Under the pieces are notes generated by a model. The model did not search any database and had not been told where the DNA came from. It saw only the letters and a program-made list of their open reading frames with translations. Positions 33,094-42,163 of a stretch of DNA of 43,282 bases are shown piece after piece; position 1 is the first letter of the stretch; the number at the start of each line of letters is the position of its first letter. Position numbers and translations under genes: made by a program. This DNA is from Chthoniobacteraceae bacterium (GTDB taxonomy: Bacteria > Verrucomicrobiota > Verrucomicrobiia > Chthoniobacterales > Chthoniobacteraceae): positions 1 to 43,282 of the forward strand of contig CANJZW010000034.1 of assembly GCA_947479475.1 (NCBI GenBank), given 5' to 3'.

Positions 33094-35175
33094 TTAGAAG
33101 GCAAAGCCGAAGGACAGGTGCGCCGCTCCCCAGTGTTCGTTGGGGCGGCGGTCTGGGTTCACCCCGACGTCCATCCTGACCATCCCGACAGGGAGGGTGT
33201 AACGCACCCCCGCACCCGTGGCGTAGCGGAAGTTGGAGGTTGGGATTTCGCTCCCCTTGGGAGAGAGGCTGCCTGCATCAAAAAACACGGCGCCGCGCAG
33301 GTTTTGCCAGAGGGGAAAGTCTGTTTCCGCATTGACTAGGCTGTAGGCGGACCCGCCTGTGGGGAAGCCATGGGAGGCGGTGGTGCCGAGTTCGCGTTCG
33401 TTAAAGCTGCGCACGGTGGTGGAGCCCCCCAGGAAGTAGCGTTCGTCGATGGGGACGGCGCTCCGTTGAGAAAGGAGTCCGAACCGGGCGCTGGTGGCGA
33501 AGCGGACACGAGCGGGAAGCGGGTAGTGCCAGGCGAGGCGTCCGCTGGTGCGGGCGAAGGTGGAGCCTTGGCTCAGGGTGTTGGTATCGGCGAGAAGGGA
33601 AGCGATCCAGCCCGTGCTCGGGTTGAATGCGTTGTCGCGTTTATCCCAGGTTACGGATGTTCCAAAGCTGCCGACCTGATAGGCGGTCTGGCCCAGATCG
33701 AAGGCTGGTATTTCTGAATTGGTGATTTCAACGGTGCGGATTTGTCCAAAAACAGCCGCCCTGAGTGGTGGCAGCAGGCGGCGGGAGAGTTCAGCGCGCG
33801 CGCCGGCGTCTCGTTTTTCGTATCCGAGTTCGACTCGACTGCGGATGAATGCGCGTGTGACGAATTCGGTGCGGGTCTCAAAGAGCCAGGGGTCGGAGAG
33901 GGTGGTTTCCAGGGCGAGGGAGCGCTGGGAAACATTGATTTCGACACTCCCCAAAATGCCTTGCCCCAAAAGGTTTCGGTTTGCGAGTCGGACGCCTCCT
34001 GTGGCCCCCTCATAGGAGCCATACCCGAGGGAAAGTCCCAGTTCCCGGGCTTTGGCTTCTTTGGCTTGGACGAGGAGGAGCAGGGAGTGGTCGGGCTGCG
34101 GGACGGGGGTGATTTTAAGAGAATCAAAGAGGCCCGAGGCGAGGAGATCCTGTTGTTTATGTTCGAGGAGGTCTGGCTCAAAAGGGATGTTTTCCAGAGC
34201 GGAAAGACGGTTTCGGAGCCATTTTTCCCGCACTTGAACGATGCCTTCCGTGGCGACGCCGTGGAAGCGGTAAACAGGGCCCGGGGTGACCTTGATTTCA
34301 AGCGGGACTTTTGCCTCGCGCCCTGGGAGCAGGGGGAGGGGGAGGACTTCGACCTTGGCTTCAAAATGGGCCCTTTTGGCGTAGAACCGCTGCAGGGTGT
34401 TTTCGATAGCGATGACGCGTGGTGGCGTGTAGGGCTTGGCAAGGAGTGGGGCGAGTTCCTTCAGAAGTGCGTCCTCCGCATAGGCAAGATCGCCCCGAAA
34501 CCGGAGGGCGCCAAAGCGGTAGCGGCTGCCCTCAACGATGGCGACGTGGGCGGTGACGCTGGAGCCGTCGGGGGAGAATAGAACTTCTGGGATGTTTACC
34601 TGGGCATCGAGAAACCCTTCCGCCTGGTAGAGGTCTAGGATCCGGCTGGCGCCCATTTTAAGTTCATCAAGAACGAACGGGATTCTGGTTTCCGGGAGGC
34701 GCAGGCGCTCGCTAGTGACGCTGGTGAGCAGGGAGAGGAGTCTGGGAGAAGGGAGCGAGAGGTTGCCTTCGATGCTGGTGGCCTGGAGATGGGCAAGTTG
34801 GCCTTCCTGGACGTCGAGACGGAGGGTGTCGCCCTCGATCTTCCAGAGGACTTCGGCCGCGGCGTATCCATTTTGATGGTAGAATACGGCGGTGTAGTAG
34901 GCGGCGTCATCGGCATTAGGCCGAGACAAGCCCTCGGAGTGAATACGTCCTAACTGTTCCTCGATGGCCGCCCGTAGCTGGTGTTCGGAAAAAGCGGAGA
35001 CGCCGCGGTAGAGCACTTTGATGTTTGCACCAGGCGGAGCGGGGCGGGAGGGCGTGTCTTTTTTATGCTGCCACAACTCCCAAAAAGCGGCTTGGAGCCT
35101 TGGTTCGACAGCCGCAAAAGCCAGAGTCCCGAGCATTAGGGGGATGAGTTTTTGGGGCTTCAGGAGTCTGCGCAT
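33094..35175 (-). CDS. Outer-membrane Omp85-family protein (TamA/BamA-like)
   Basis: The 693-residue protein has an N-terminal signal segment (about residues 10-30), several POTRA-like repeats (about 50-370, for example SRYRFGALRFRGDL and GPVYRFHGVATEG) and a C-terminal beta-barrel of about 300 residues. The barrel has the Omp85 motif in RYFLGGSTTVRSFNERELG (VRSF for the usual VRGF/Y) and ends in Phe (LSFGFAF), the typical outer-membrane signature. It is followed on the other side by a TamB-like gene 2 bases upstream in transcription, so this is probably the TamA partner. The organism's BamA would be elsewhere. Confidence 0.88.
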   Translation of the reverse strand: MRRLLKPQKLIPLMLGTLAFAAVEPRLQAAFWELWQHKKDTPSRPAPPGANIKVLYRGVSAFSEHQLRAAIEEQLGRIHSEGLSRPNADDAAYYTAVFYHQNGYAAAEVLWKIEGDTLRLDVQEGQLAHLQATSIEGNLSLPSPRLLSLLTSVTSERLRLPETRIPFVLDELKMGASRILDLYQAEGFLDAQVNIPEVLFSPDGSSVTAHVAIVEGSRYRFGALRFRGDLAYAEDALLKELAPLLAKPYTPPRVIAIENTLQRFYAKRAHFEAKVEVLPLPLLPGREAKVPLEIKVTPGPVYRFHGVATEGIVQVREKWLRNRLSALENIPFEPDLLEHKQQDLLASGLFDSLKITPVPQPDHSLLLLVQAKEAKARELGLSLGYGSYEGATGGVRLANRNLLGQGILGSVEINVSQRSLALETTLSDPWLFETRTEFVTRAFIRSRVELGYEKRDAGARAELSRRLLPPLRAAVFGQIRTVEITNSEIPAFDLGQTAYQVGSFGTSVTWDKRDNAFNPSTGWIASLLADTNTLSQGSTFARTSGRLAWHYPLPARVRFATSARFGLLSQRSAVPIDERYFLGGSTTVRSFNERELGTTASHGFPTGGSAYSLVNAETDFPLWQNLRGAVFFDAGSLSPKGSEIPTSNFRYATGAGVRYTLPVGMVRMDVGVNPDRRPNEHWGAAHLSFGFAF

Positions 35176-35177
35176 GG

Positions 35178-38100
35178 CTAGCGGAAACGAAGGACATATC
35201 TGAAGCGGCCGGCAAAGTCACCGTCCGCGCCAATTTCACTAATGAGAAAAAGTTTATCGGTAAGCCTGTAAGTTAGCCGGGTTTCCTGATGGCCGGTCCG
35301 ACTATTGAGGGCGCTGAGATCCAGGCTAAAGCGTTGTAGGGCGGAAAAACGCTCCTTGCCGAAACTGGGTTTGAAGACTTTGTCAGAGAATTCCTGAAAT
35401 AGAACGGTGGCCGCCCGGCTGGCGAGCGCCTGCGAGTTTTCGGTGGCGTCGGCGGGAAGGGCTCCGGTGGTTAAAAGGGTGAGCAAATCGTTTTCACCGA
35501 GGGGCGGCTCGCTGTGAATGGAGACTTGAGGGGCATCGGCGGGGCCGGCTAGGTAGAGGCGAATGCGGTGGTTGCGGACTTCGGTTTCAGCGCTGAAATC
35601 GATTTGGGGTAGAAAGGGGCGGTCGCGCGTGTACCAAACCCGGCCCTGGGACATTTCAATGCGAGCGAAGGGGAGGGAGGCCACGAGGTCGCTTGTGCGG
35701 TAGGCTCCGTGGAGGGTGGGGGCGGCACCGCTCCCTTCCAGCTTGAGTTCGGCATCGGCGGTTCCCTTGAGGCGGTTGCCGCGAAGGACGATTGGGTCGC
35801 CCGGCGTGGTTGAGAGAGAGACGTCAAATCTCCAGTCTGAAAAGGGGGCGCGAGTGAAGGTGAACCAGGGCTTGCCTGCGGAGCGCTGTTCTTTGGCGGC
35901 GGTTGGTAAAAGAGAGGTCAGGGGCAGCACCTCAATGTCGCGCTGCACGCGGCTTTTGACGGCGGCGGCGCTTCCTCCAATGAGGGCGCGTTTCCAGGGG
36001 CCGCGCAAGAACAGATCGCCGTTGAGGCGTATAGAAATATCCCGGTTTCGGACGGCGAGGATCTCCCGGGCTTTAGCGGTGAAGTTGAGGGTGGGGTTGT
36101 CAGGGGAGTCAAAAGTGGCGGCGCCTTGGATGTCCAGGGAGCCGCCGCCGAGGTCGGCCCTGAGGCTGTTAATGTGCAGGTGGGTTCCGTCAAATTCAGC
36201 CGTGGCGTGGAGGTCGTTGATGGCTGGCGCGCGGTCGCTGGCGAAGTGGATCACCGGGCAATCTGCCCGGAGTTTGGCCATCCACTTTGGGTTTTCAAAA
36301 GACCCTTTGAGGGTGGCGTCCAGGGAGGCGGTTCCGCTGATTTGGCGCAGCCCCGACCACAAATCTCCCAAAGGTTTGAGTGAAGCGCCCGTGGTTTGTA
36401 CATGGACGTTCACGGGCAAAGCCCCCAGTGCGACGGGCTCGAAAACAAGGGCATTGAGATTCAATGGGATTTGCGCCGCCACCAGTATCGGGGCGTTCAG
36501 GGGTGAGAGAATTTTCCCCTCCACACTGAGGGAAACGTCGGAGTACCCGCCTTTAAGTTCGACTTCCATGGGCCCAAAACGCGGCGCTGCTTTTGCCCGT
36601 AGGTTTGTGGCTCTCAAGTTGAAGGCGGCCGAGGGGGCTTCGGCCGTACCAGAAATCGCTAGTGAGAATTGCACGGTGCCGGACAGATCGGCTGGTTTTC
36701 CCGCGCCCGCGTAGAGGTTGGCGATGTCCAGTTTCTCAGCCCGCAGTTGTCCCGCCAGACGGGCGCCTTTCACCCAGTGTGTCCCGGTTTCATCGCGGGT
36801 AAGCGGGAGGAGGAGGTAGCCGGAAAGGGTCGGCGTGCCCCATTGTTCGAGCGCGATGTTTTCGACTCTCAGCGTGTCTTCTCTCCATTCGACCCGAGCT
36901 GCAAATTTTGTCTCGGGCGTGGTGATTCGCAGCGGCTCTACGAGAAACTGGCCGGGGCGATAGATTCCAGCGCAGGCTAGAGAGTTGAGGTGTATGCCGT
37001 CCCAGCGGGCGTCTTTTAGAATGAGACTCCACTCGCCGGTTCCCGTGAGGGTTTGGATCTCCCCCGAGCCCTTCAATCTTCCCTCGAGGGCTCCGCTGCA
37101 CTGCTTGCCCCATTTCATTTGTTTAAAAAGCGGGGCGGCTCTTTCCATTTTGGGCAGTTGGGCGGCCGCGTCCACTTCGTAAGGGTAGGGGGCTGTGGTG
37201 GATATTTTTCCGTTGGCGCGGATCCACTCCTGCGGGCTCCAAGCGAGGGCCAGTTCCTGAATTTGGATGATGCCCGCGGTGCTTTCTGCCTTGAGGCGCA
37301 TTTCGCTCAGCGTAAAGGCTCCCCAGCCCAGTCCGGTTCCGGAGACGTTGCACGCGCCGTGGGGCAGCCCCTGTGCGATTCCTCCCTGAAGGCTTCCGTG
37401 TAAACTGCCGATAAGACGTTGCCCGTGGAGCGAAAGGGAAGCGCCGGCGATATTTTGAAGATGGAATTCGAGGCGAGCCTCTGCCGGAGTGGCTTCCGCG
37501 GATAGCGGGAGGGCGACCTCGCCCGTGATGGCGTTGTTTGCGTCTCTAAGTTGGATATTCCAAAAACGGAGCGTGCCCTCTGAAACCGAAACGGCGCTGA
37601 GCGCTTCTTCCAGCGAAAACTGGAGCTCGGGTGTTTCGAGCGCCGGTTTCTTGATGGAAACCAGAGCATTGCCCGCCATGTTTTTGAGTGCGAAGGGTGG
37701 AGTCACGGGGGCGGCCAGGGTCCCCTCGGCATGCAGGCCGCCGGCCTTCCACGCGGAGGAAATGATCTCTCGGGTGTCCCCCTTGAATTCCACCTGAGCC
37801 ACGCCCCTACTGAGGTGGATTTTGGCGCTGGCCGTTGCTTGCGCACGGGGCGCGAGGTGCTCTCCCGCGGGCAGCCACTCCGCCAGGTTGGTGCTGGAAG
37901 CGTCCACTGAAAGATCTCCGGAGCAGGTTTGGAGGGCGAACTCGTTTTCAGGCAGGTGAATGGCTCCCTTGGCTGAAAGCTCCGTAAAAGGCGTCTTCAC
38001 CTCCAGGGAACCGACCGTGAGTTCTCCTCCTGAGAGGGATACATCCGCCCGGAAATCAGCCGGCTGCCCCTTTGAAAGAGGCATTTGCCAGGAGCCGTTC

Positions 38101-39068
38101 AGGGTGCCCTTCCAAGTATGCGGGCGGGTTGGCGTTCCTTCAAACTGCACCTTGCCCGCGAGTTTTTCCGGGAGGGTTCCAGGTGCGAACTCCAGAAATT
38201 CGCTCGCGGCCGCGCCCGAGAAATTCACGGCTTCCAAAGAGGCTGTCCACGGCCCCGAGCGGCGGTTGGAGTGTATCCCCCCCCTGAGAATCCCCTCCCC
38301 AGAGTAAGCCTCGAAGGTCAGTTCTGTATAAGCCCTTCCGCTCGCAGCGGGGCCCAGATGCAGTTCTTTGATGCCGAGGGCGGGGCTCAGACTGAGGTCT
38401 TGAAGGACGAAGTGGCGCTGGTAGTAGGTCGTTTTTGCCTCCAGTTCGTGGAGGGCGGGCCGGTCGGCGCTCTGGAGCCGTCCGACGCTGAGGCGTCCCT
38501 GCTTTTCGGGATCAGCCGTCAGCGCGCCGTCTTTGAGCAAAAAGAGGTTGGCGCCCTGCGAGGAAACCTCGATATCGACATGGCTGAGGGCGATGGAGTC
38601 CGGGGCCACGGCGGGGAACGCCATCAAGCCAGAAAGAAAGGAGATCACGCCTGAGGCCGATTTCAACCCGCTGGGTGCGCTCGTGTGGCACACCAGACGG
38701 ACTCCGTCGGCCGAGAGGGAGGTGACGCAGTGTTTCGGACCGCGAAATAAGAGGGCAATTGGATTGTAGATTACCTTCGCGTGTTGAATCCGAATAAAGT
38801 CGATGTTGGGGTGGGGGGACGCTGCCGGCTTGAGCCGGAGTTGTTCCAGGGTCCATTGGCGGAACGGATTTCCCGAAACCCTGAGGCTTAGCGTGAGCCC
38901 CTGCTTGGCCGCCAGACTTCGAAGGAGCCCTTCGATTGCCGTATTCAGGAGCGGGCGGTGCAGTAACAGCGCCAGGCCGAGCAAAATAAAGGCCGCGGTC
39001 TTGAACGGGCGTTTTGAAAAAGAAGACAACCGTGCCCCAGAGGGAGCGGGAACGGATTCTTCGGACAT
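35178..39068 (-). CDS. TamB-like translocation and assembly module protein
   Basis: The protein has 1296 residues from the ATG at 39068; a TTG start at 39104 is less likely. It has an N-terminal membrane helix (about residues 20-45), a very long repetitive beta-rich middle (AsmA/DUF490-type strands) and a C-terminal TamB domain. The domain contains PQIDFSAETEVRNHRIRLYLAGPADAPQVSIHSEPPLGENDLLTLLTTG and a final RLTYRLTDKLFLISEIGADGDFAGRFRYVLRFR, both typical. TamB spans the periplasm and helps insert outer-membrane proteins or move lipids. It is transcribed just before the TamA-like gene (2-base gap). Confidence 0.88.
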   Translation of the reverse strand: MSEESVPAPSGARLSSFSKRPFKTAAFILLGLALLLHRPLLNTAIEGLLRSLAAKQGLTLSLRVSGNPFRQWTLEQLRLKPAASPHPNIDFIRIQHAKVIYNPIALLFRGPKHCVTSLSADGVRLVCHTSAPSGLKSASGVISFLSGLMAFPAVAPDSIALSHVDIEVSSQGANLFLLKDGALTADPEKQGRLSVGRLQSADRPALHELEAKTTYYQRHFVLQDLSLSPALGIKELHLGPAASGRAYTELTFEAYSGEGILRGGIHSNRRSGPWTASLEAVNFSGAAASEFLEFAPGTLPEKLAGKVQFEGTPTRPHTWKGTLNGSWQMPLSKGQPADFRADVSLSGGELTVGSLEVKTPFTELSAKGAIHLPENEFALQTCSGDLSVDASSTNLAEWLPAGEHLAPRAQATASAKIHLSRGVAQVEFKGDTREIISSAWKAGGLHAEGTLAAPVTPPFALKNMAGNALVSIKKPALETPELQFSLEEALSAVSVSEGTLRFWNIQLRDANNAITGEVALPLSAEATPAEARLEFHLQNIAGASLSLHGQRLIGSLHGSLQGGIAQGLPHGACNVSGTGLGWGAFTLSEMRLKAESTAGIIQIQELALAWSPQEWIRANGKISTTAPYPYEVDAAAQLPKMERAAPLFKQMKWGKQCSGALEGRLKGSGEIQTLTGTGEWSLILKDARWDGIHLNSLACAGIYRPGQFLVEPLRITTPETKFAARVEWREDTLRVENIALEQWGTPTLSGYLLLPLTRDETGTHWVKGARLAGQLRAEKLDIANLYAGAGKPADLSGTVQFSLAISGTAEAPSAAFNLRATNLRAKAAPRFGPMEVELKGGYSDVSLSVEGKILSPLNAPILVAAQIPLNLNALVFEPVALGALPVNVHVQTTGASLKPLGDLWSGLRQISGTASLDATLKGSFENPKWMAKLRADCPVIHFASDRAPAINDLHATAEFDGTHLHINSLRADLGGGSLDIQGAATFDSPDNPTLNFTAKAREILAVRNRDISIRLNGDLFLRGPWKRALIGGSAAAVKSRVQRDIEVLPLTSLLPTAAKEQRSAGKPWFTFTRAPFSDWRFDVSLSTTPGDPIVLRGNRLKGTADAELKLEGSGAAPTLHGAYRTSDLVASLPFARIEMSQGRVWYTRDRPFLPQIDFSAETEVRNHRIRLYLAGPADAPQVSIHSEPPLGENDLLTLLTTGALPADATENSQALASRAATVLFQEFSDKVFKPSFGKERFSALQRFSLDLSALNSRTGHQETRLTYRLTDKLFLISEIGADGDFAGRFRYVLRFR

Positions 39069-39259
39069 GCGGTGTAGACTAAAGTGCAATTTGGAGCCTC
39101 GCAAGCGGAGGCAACGCGGGAGGCGGGTGTTTAATGAGGGGTCAAAATTTCGGAAAAACGGGTGAAACTTGGGAGGCGCCTGAAGGTCGGGGGGCTTTTC
39201 CCTTTCTGTGCAGAGAGATTTCTCTTAGGGCTTATGCCTTCATCTTATTGTTTTAGATT

Positions 39260-40624
39260 ATGTGGAAAGGCCGTTTTCAGCAGCAAACCGCTGCGCTTTT
39301 GCAAACTTACTCAGAGTCCATCTCGTACGATTGGCGCCTTTGGCCCCATGATATCGAGGGGTCCATCGCGCATTCCGCCGCGCTTGAAAAAGCCGGCCTT
39401 CTCACTGGGGAGGAACGCAAAGCCATCGTGGATGGACTGCTGGCCATCGGTGCTGAAATCGAAAAGGGCGCCTTTACCTTCCGTACCGAGCTGGAAGACA
39501 TCCACATGAACATCGAGGCGGAGCTGACCCGCCGCATCGGGGATCCCGGCGCAAAACTGCACACAGCGCGCAGTCGGAACGATCAAGTGGCTCTGGATAT
39601 TCGACTTTACCTCCGCTCGGAATGCGACGCTCTGGACGGACTTTTGGCCGGGCTGCAGTCTGCCCTTGTGGAACTGGGGGCGGCTAATGCGGAGGTCATT
39701 ATTCCCGGCTACACCCATCTGCAGCGGGCCCAGCCTGTGTATTTCGCCCACCACCTGCTCGCCTACGTGGAAATGCTCCAGCGCGACCGTGAACGGCTCG
39801 CCGACGGCCGCAAGCGGATCAACGTCATGCCCCTGGGCTCCGGCGCAATCGCCGGGTCCACAATCCTTCTGGACCGCCAGCTCGTCGCCGACCTTCTTGG
39901 GTTCCCCGCCCTGACCCGCAATTCCATGGACGCCGTGAGCGACCGCGATTTTGCACTCGAACTGCTCTCGGGTCTGGCCTTGATAGCCATGCATCTCTCT
40001 CGTCTGAGCGAGGACGTCATCCTCTGGGCCTCCAGCGAATTTCATTTCATCGTTCTTTCGGACGCGTTCACCACGGGCTCCTCCCTAATGCCGCAGAAGA
40101 AAAACCCCGATGTCGCCGAACTCACCCGGGGAAAAACCGGGCGGGTCTACGGGAACTTGATGTCCCTGTTGACGCTGATGAAAGGCCTTCCGATGACCTA
40201 CAACCGCGATATGCAAGAGGACAAGGAGGCCATTTTTGACTCGGTGGACACGGTGAAAGCGGCGCTTGGAGTTTTCGCGCCCATGCTGCGCGAGGCCAAG
40301 GTCGATCAGGTGCGTTGTGCGGAGGCGGTGGGCGACCCCAATCTTCTGGCGACGGACCTCGCCGACTACCTGGTTAATCGTGGGTTGCCTTTTCGCAAGG
40401 CGCACGAGGTGATCGGGCGGGCCGTGGCGCGGTGTTCGGAACTGGGCTGTGGGCTGGATCTGTTGCCTGTGAGTGAATACAAGGCGCTTTCTCCGCTTTT
40501 TGAGGACACCGTCCACGAGATTCTGCAGGTGCGTCGTTCCATGGAGGCCCGCAAGGCCATTGGTGCGCCGGCGCCCGGAAACGTGGCTGCCGAACTAGCA
40601 CGCTGGAAGGGGCTGCTCGGTTAG
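39260..40624 (+). CDS. argH: Argininosuccinate lyase
   Basis: The 454-residue enzyme performs the last step of arginine synthesis, splitting argininosuccinate to arginine and fumarate. The signature GSSLMPQKKNPD is near residue 274 with the catalytic Ser. TARSRNDQVALDIRLYLR and GYTHLQRAQPV are present and the length is normal. The ATG at 39260 is preferred over an upstream out-of-frame ATG. No other arg gene is in the window. Confidence 0.97.
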   Translation: MWKGRFQQQTAALLQTYSESISYDWRLWPHDIEGSIAHSAALEKAGLLTGEERKAIVDGLLAIGAEIEKGAFTFRTELEDIHMNIEAELTRRIGDPGAKLHTARSRNDQVALDIRLYLRSECDALDGLLAGLQSALVELGAANAEVIIPGYTHLQRAQPVYFAHHLLAYVEMLQRDRERLADGRKRINVMPLGSGAIAGSTILLDRQLVADLLGFPALTRNSMDAVSDRDFALELLSGLALIAMHLSRLSEDVILWASSEFHFIVLSDAFTTGSSLMPQKKNPDVAELTRGKTGRVYGNLMSLLTLMKGLPMTYNRDMQEDKEAIFDSVDTVKAALGVFAPMLREAKVDQVRCAEAVGDPNLLATDLADYLVNRGLPFRKAHEVIGRAVARCSELGCGLDLLPVSEYKALSPLFEDTVHEILQVRRSMEARKAIGAPAPGNVAAELARWKGLLG

Positions 40625-40645
40625 GCTCACTCCAGAGCGATTGCG

Positions 40646-41254
40646 ATGACCTTCCACGAATTCATCAAGGGCGACGAGGGCTGGGTGATCCAGCGGCGCG
40701 ACTCACTTTTTGTACACCAGTACCTCGAAGTGGATCAGGTGCACCTGTCCTCCCCGACGCGCCCGGAGCTCTTTCAATGGACGGTATGCCACCGCAAGGC
40801 CGGAGTGGTAGTTGCGGCACAAACTCCCGAGGGCGGCTTCGTTCTGGTGCGCCAGGAGCGTGTTCCCGTGCGCGCGACGTTGTGGGAATTTCCTGCGGGG
40901 CAGATCGACCAGTCGGGGGTGCACGAGTGGCAAACCATCGTGGACACCGGCCTGCGCGAACTCGAGGAGGAAGCCGGCTATGCAGCTGGTCCGCTGGCGG
41001 AGGTTGTCTCCATGCACCACTTTCTTTCCAGCCCGGGTTTTACCGACGAGCACTGCTACCAGCTTTGGGTGAAGGGCGCGGTGCCAGCCGCGGGTGGGAT
41101 GCATCTGGATCCCAACGAGGCGATTATCGAGGTGCGCGTGTTTTCGTGGAATGAGCTCCAGCAGATGGTGCTCTCCGGGGAGATCCGCGACGCCAACTCG
41201 CTTTGCTGCATCGCGCGCCTCGGGGCGATTTTGTCGGCGCCCCGGGGTGGGTGA
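40646..41254 (+). CDS. Nudix hydrolase (ADP-ribose pyrophosphatase-like)
   Basis: The 202-residue protein has an ADP-ribose pyrophosphatase-like layout with WEFPAGQID leading into the Nudix box. The box RELEEEAGY is intact, so the catalytic Glu residues are present, but the segment between the first Gly and the RE pair is longer than the usual Gx5Ex7. HHFLSSPGFTDEHCYQLWVKG is the usual substrate strand. It starts 21 bases after argH and is probably co-transcribed. The exact substrate is unknown. Confidence 0.85.
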   Translation: MTFHEFIKGDEGWVIQRRDSLFVHQYLEVDQVHLSSPTRPELFQWTVCHRKAGVVVAAQTPEGGFVLVRQERVPVRATLWEFPAGQIDQSGVHEWQTIVDTGLRELEEEAGYAAGPLAEVVSMHHFLSSPGFTDEHCYQLWVKGAVPAAGGMHLDPNEAIIEVRVFSWNELQQMVLSGEIRDANSLCCIARLGAILSAPRGG

Positions 41255-41485
41255 ATTACGCGGTAGAATCCGCTCAGGGATACGCAGGGGAGCGGCTCCT
41301 GAGGTTGGGCGTTGCTGCAGCAGCGGGGGCAAATCGGAGGAAACCACGGGGCTATAGCACAGGGAGCGCAATCGGGGAGGCGGCGGACTGGAGTCAGTGA
41401 TCACGTGGATGCGTGCGGTAGTGAGGTTCTGGATCGATGAGGGGATGAAGGTGTCAAAACGGGTAGAGGCGGGAAAGTAGCATGC

Positions 41486-41737
41486 ATGAGCATGATCAAT
41501 ACGACCATCCGTGTCGGCGACGACATTGCTGGCATCATTGCCGGCTTGCTGAGTCGATTTGCCAAGAGGCAGCGGGTACGCGCGGCGCTGACGGACCAGA
41601 CCAACGCTCCGGAACAAATGCCGACGCTCGCGGAGTTCAGCGAGCGCATTGATGCCGCAAGACAGAAGCTGCCGCCTTCTTCTTGGACAACGGCGGATAA
41701 AGCATTGCGAGACCTGCGGGAGGGTGAGCGCGACTAA
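41486..41737 (+). CDS. VapB-type antitoxin, probable
   Basis: The 83-residue protein starts MSMINTTIRVGDDIAGIIAGL, a ribbon-helix-helix DNA-binding N-terminus of the kind found in VapB/MazE-like antitoxins, and ends with a charged tail (TLAEFSERIDAARQKLP, then DKALRDLREGERD). The stop codon directly abuts the ATG of the following toxin remnant (TAAATG), the usual arrangement of a vapBC operon. The middle part looks unusual and may be slightly degenerate. Confidence 0.65.
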   Translation: MSMINTTIRVGDDIAGIIAGLLSRFAKRQRVRAALTDQTNAPEQMPTLAEFSERIDAARQKLPPSSWTTADKALRDLREGERD

Positions 41738-42163
41738 ATGGCCTGGGTGGTCGATCCCTCGGTGGTATTGGACTTGGTCGTTGCCAACTCGGCATGACGC
41801 GCGGCGTCTCTCTCGTGTCTCCGGCAATATCTCGCCGACGGTTTGTGTGTCTGTCCCGTCACGTTTGTCGAGGTTGGCCCTGCGTCCGGGGGCGATTCAC
41901 GGGGCGCTGGCGCCTTCTTCCAAGTCGTCCCCATTTCGACTTCCGAGTCATGGACCACCGCTGATACGGAACTGGCGCACCGCCTGTGGAACGATCCTCA
42001 AGTGCGGCGCAGAGCCGTCCAGAACCCGAAAAGACCCGTGGCAGATGTTCTCATTGCGGCGTTCGCCAGCCGATTCCAAGGTATTATCACGCGAAATGAC
42101 TGGCTTATGCAGAGACAACCGCCCGGGCCGGACTTCCTTTGTAATCAGCGGTCAACCGTGTGA
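41738..42163 (+). pseudogene. VapC-type PIN-domain toxin broken by an in-frame stop
   Basis: From the ATG at 41738 the frame reads MAWVVDPSVVLDLVVANSA, the first strand of a PIN domain with its metal-binding Asp, then TGA at 41795-41797. Past that stop the same frame is open to 42163 and continues as a normal VapC: YLADGLCVCPVTFVE, then DTELAHRLW and KRPVADVLIAAFASRFQGIITRN with the remaining acidic residues. So one nonsense change interrupts an otherwise open reading frame. The last 20 residues diverge from the family and overlap the end of the convergent trhO gene (42105), so the original 3' end may be lost. Reading through or a restart at TTG 41843 is possible but would lack the first Asp. 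Confidence 0.8.

Noticed and set aside
35716..36714. 332-codon open frame opposite the TamB-like gene
   Set aside because: It is antisense to a strongly supported gene in GC-rich DNA and has no recognisable motif.
41795..41797. TGA read as an amino acid (recoding)
   Set aside because: No selenocysteine element or other recoding signal is visible, and other genes here use TGA as a normal stop (for example ctaA). A nonsense mutation is simpler.
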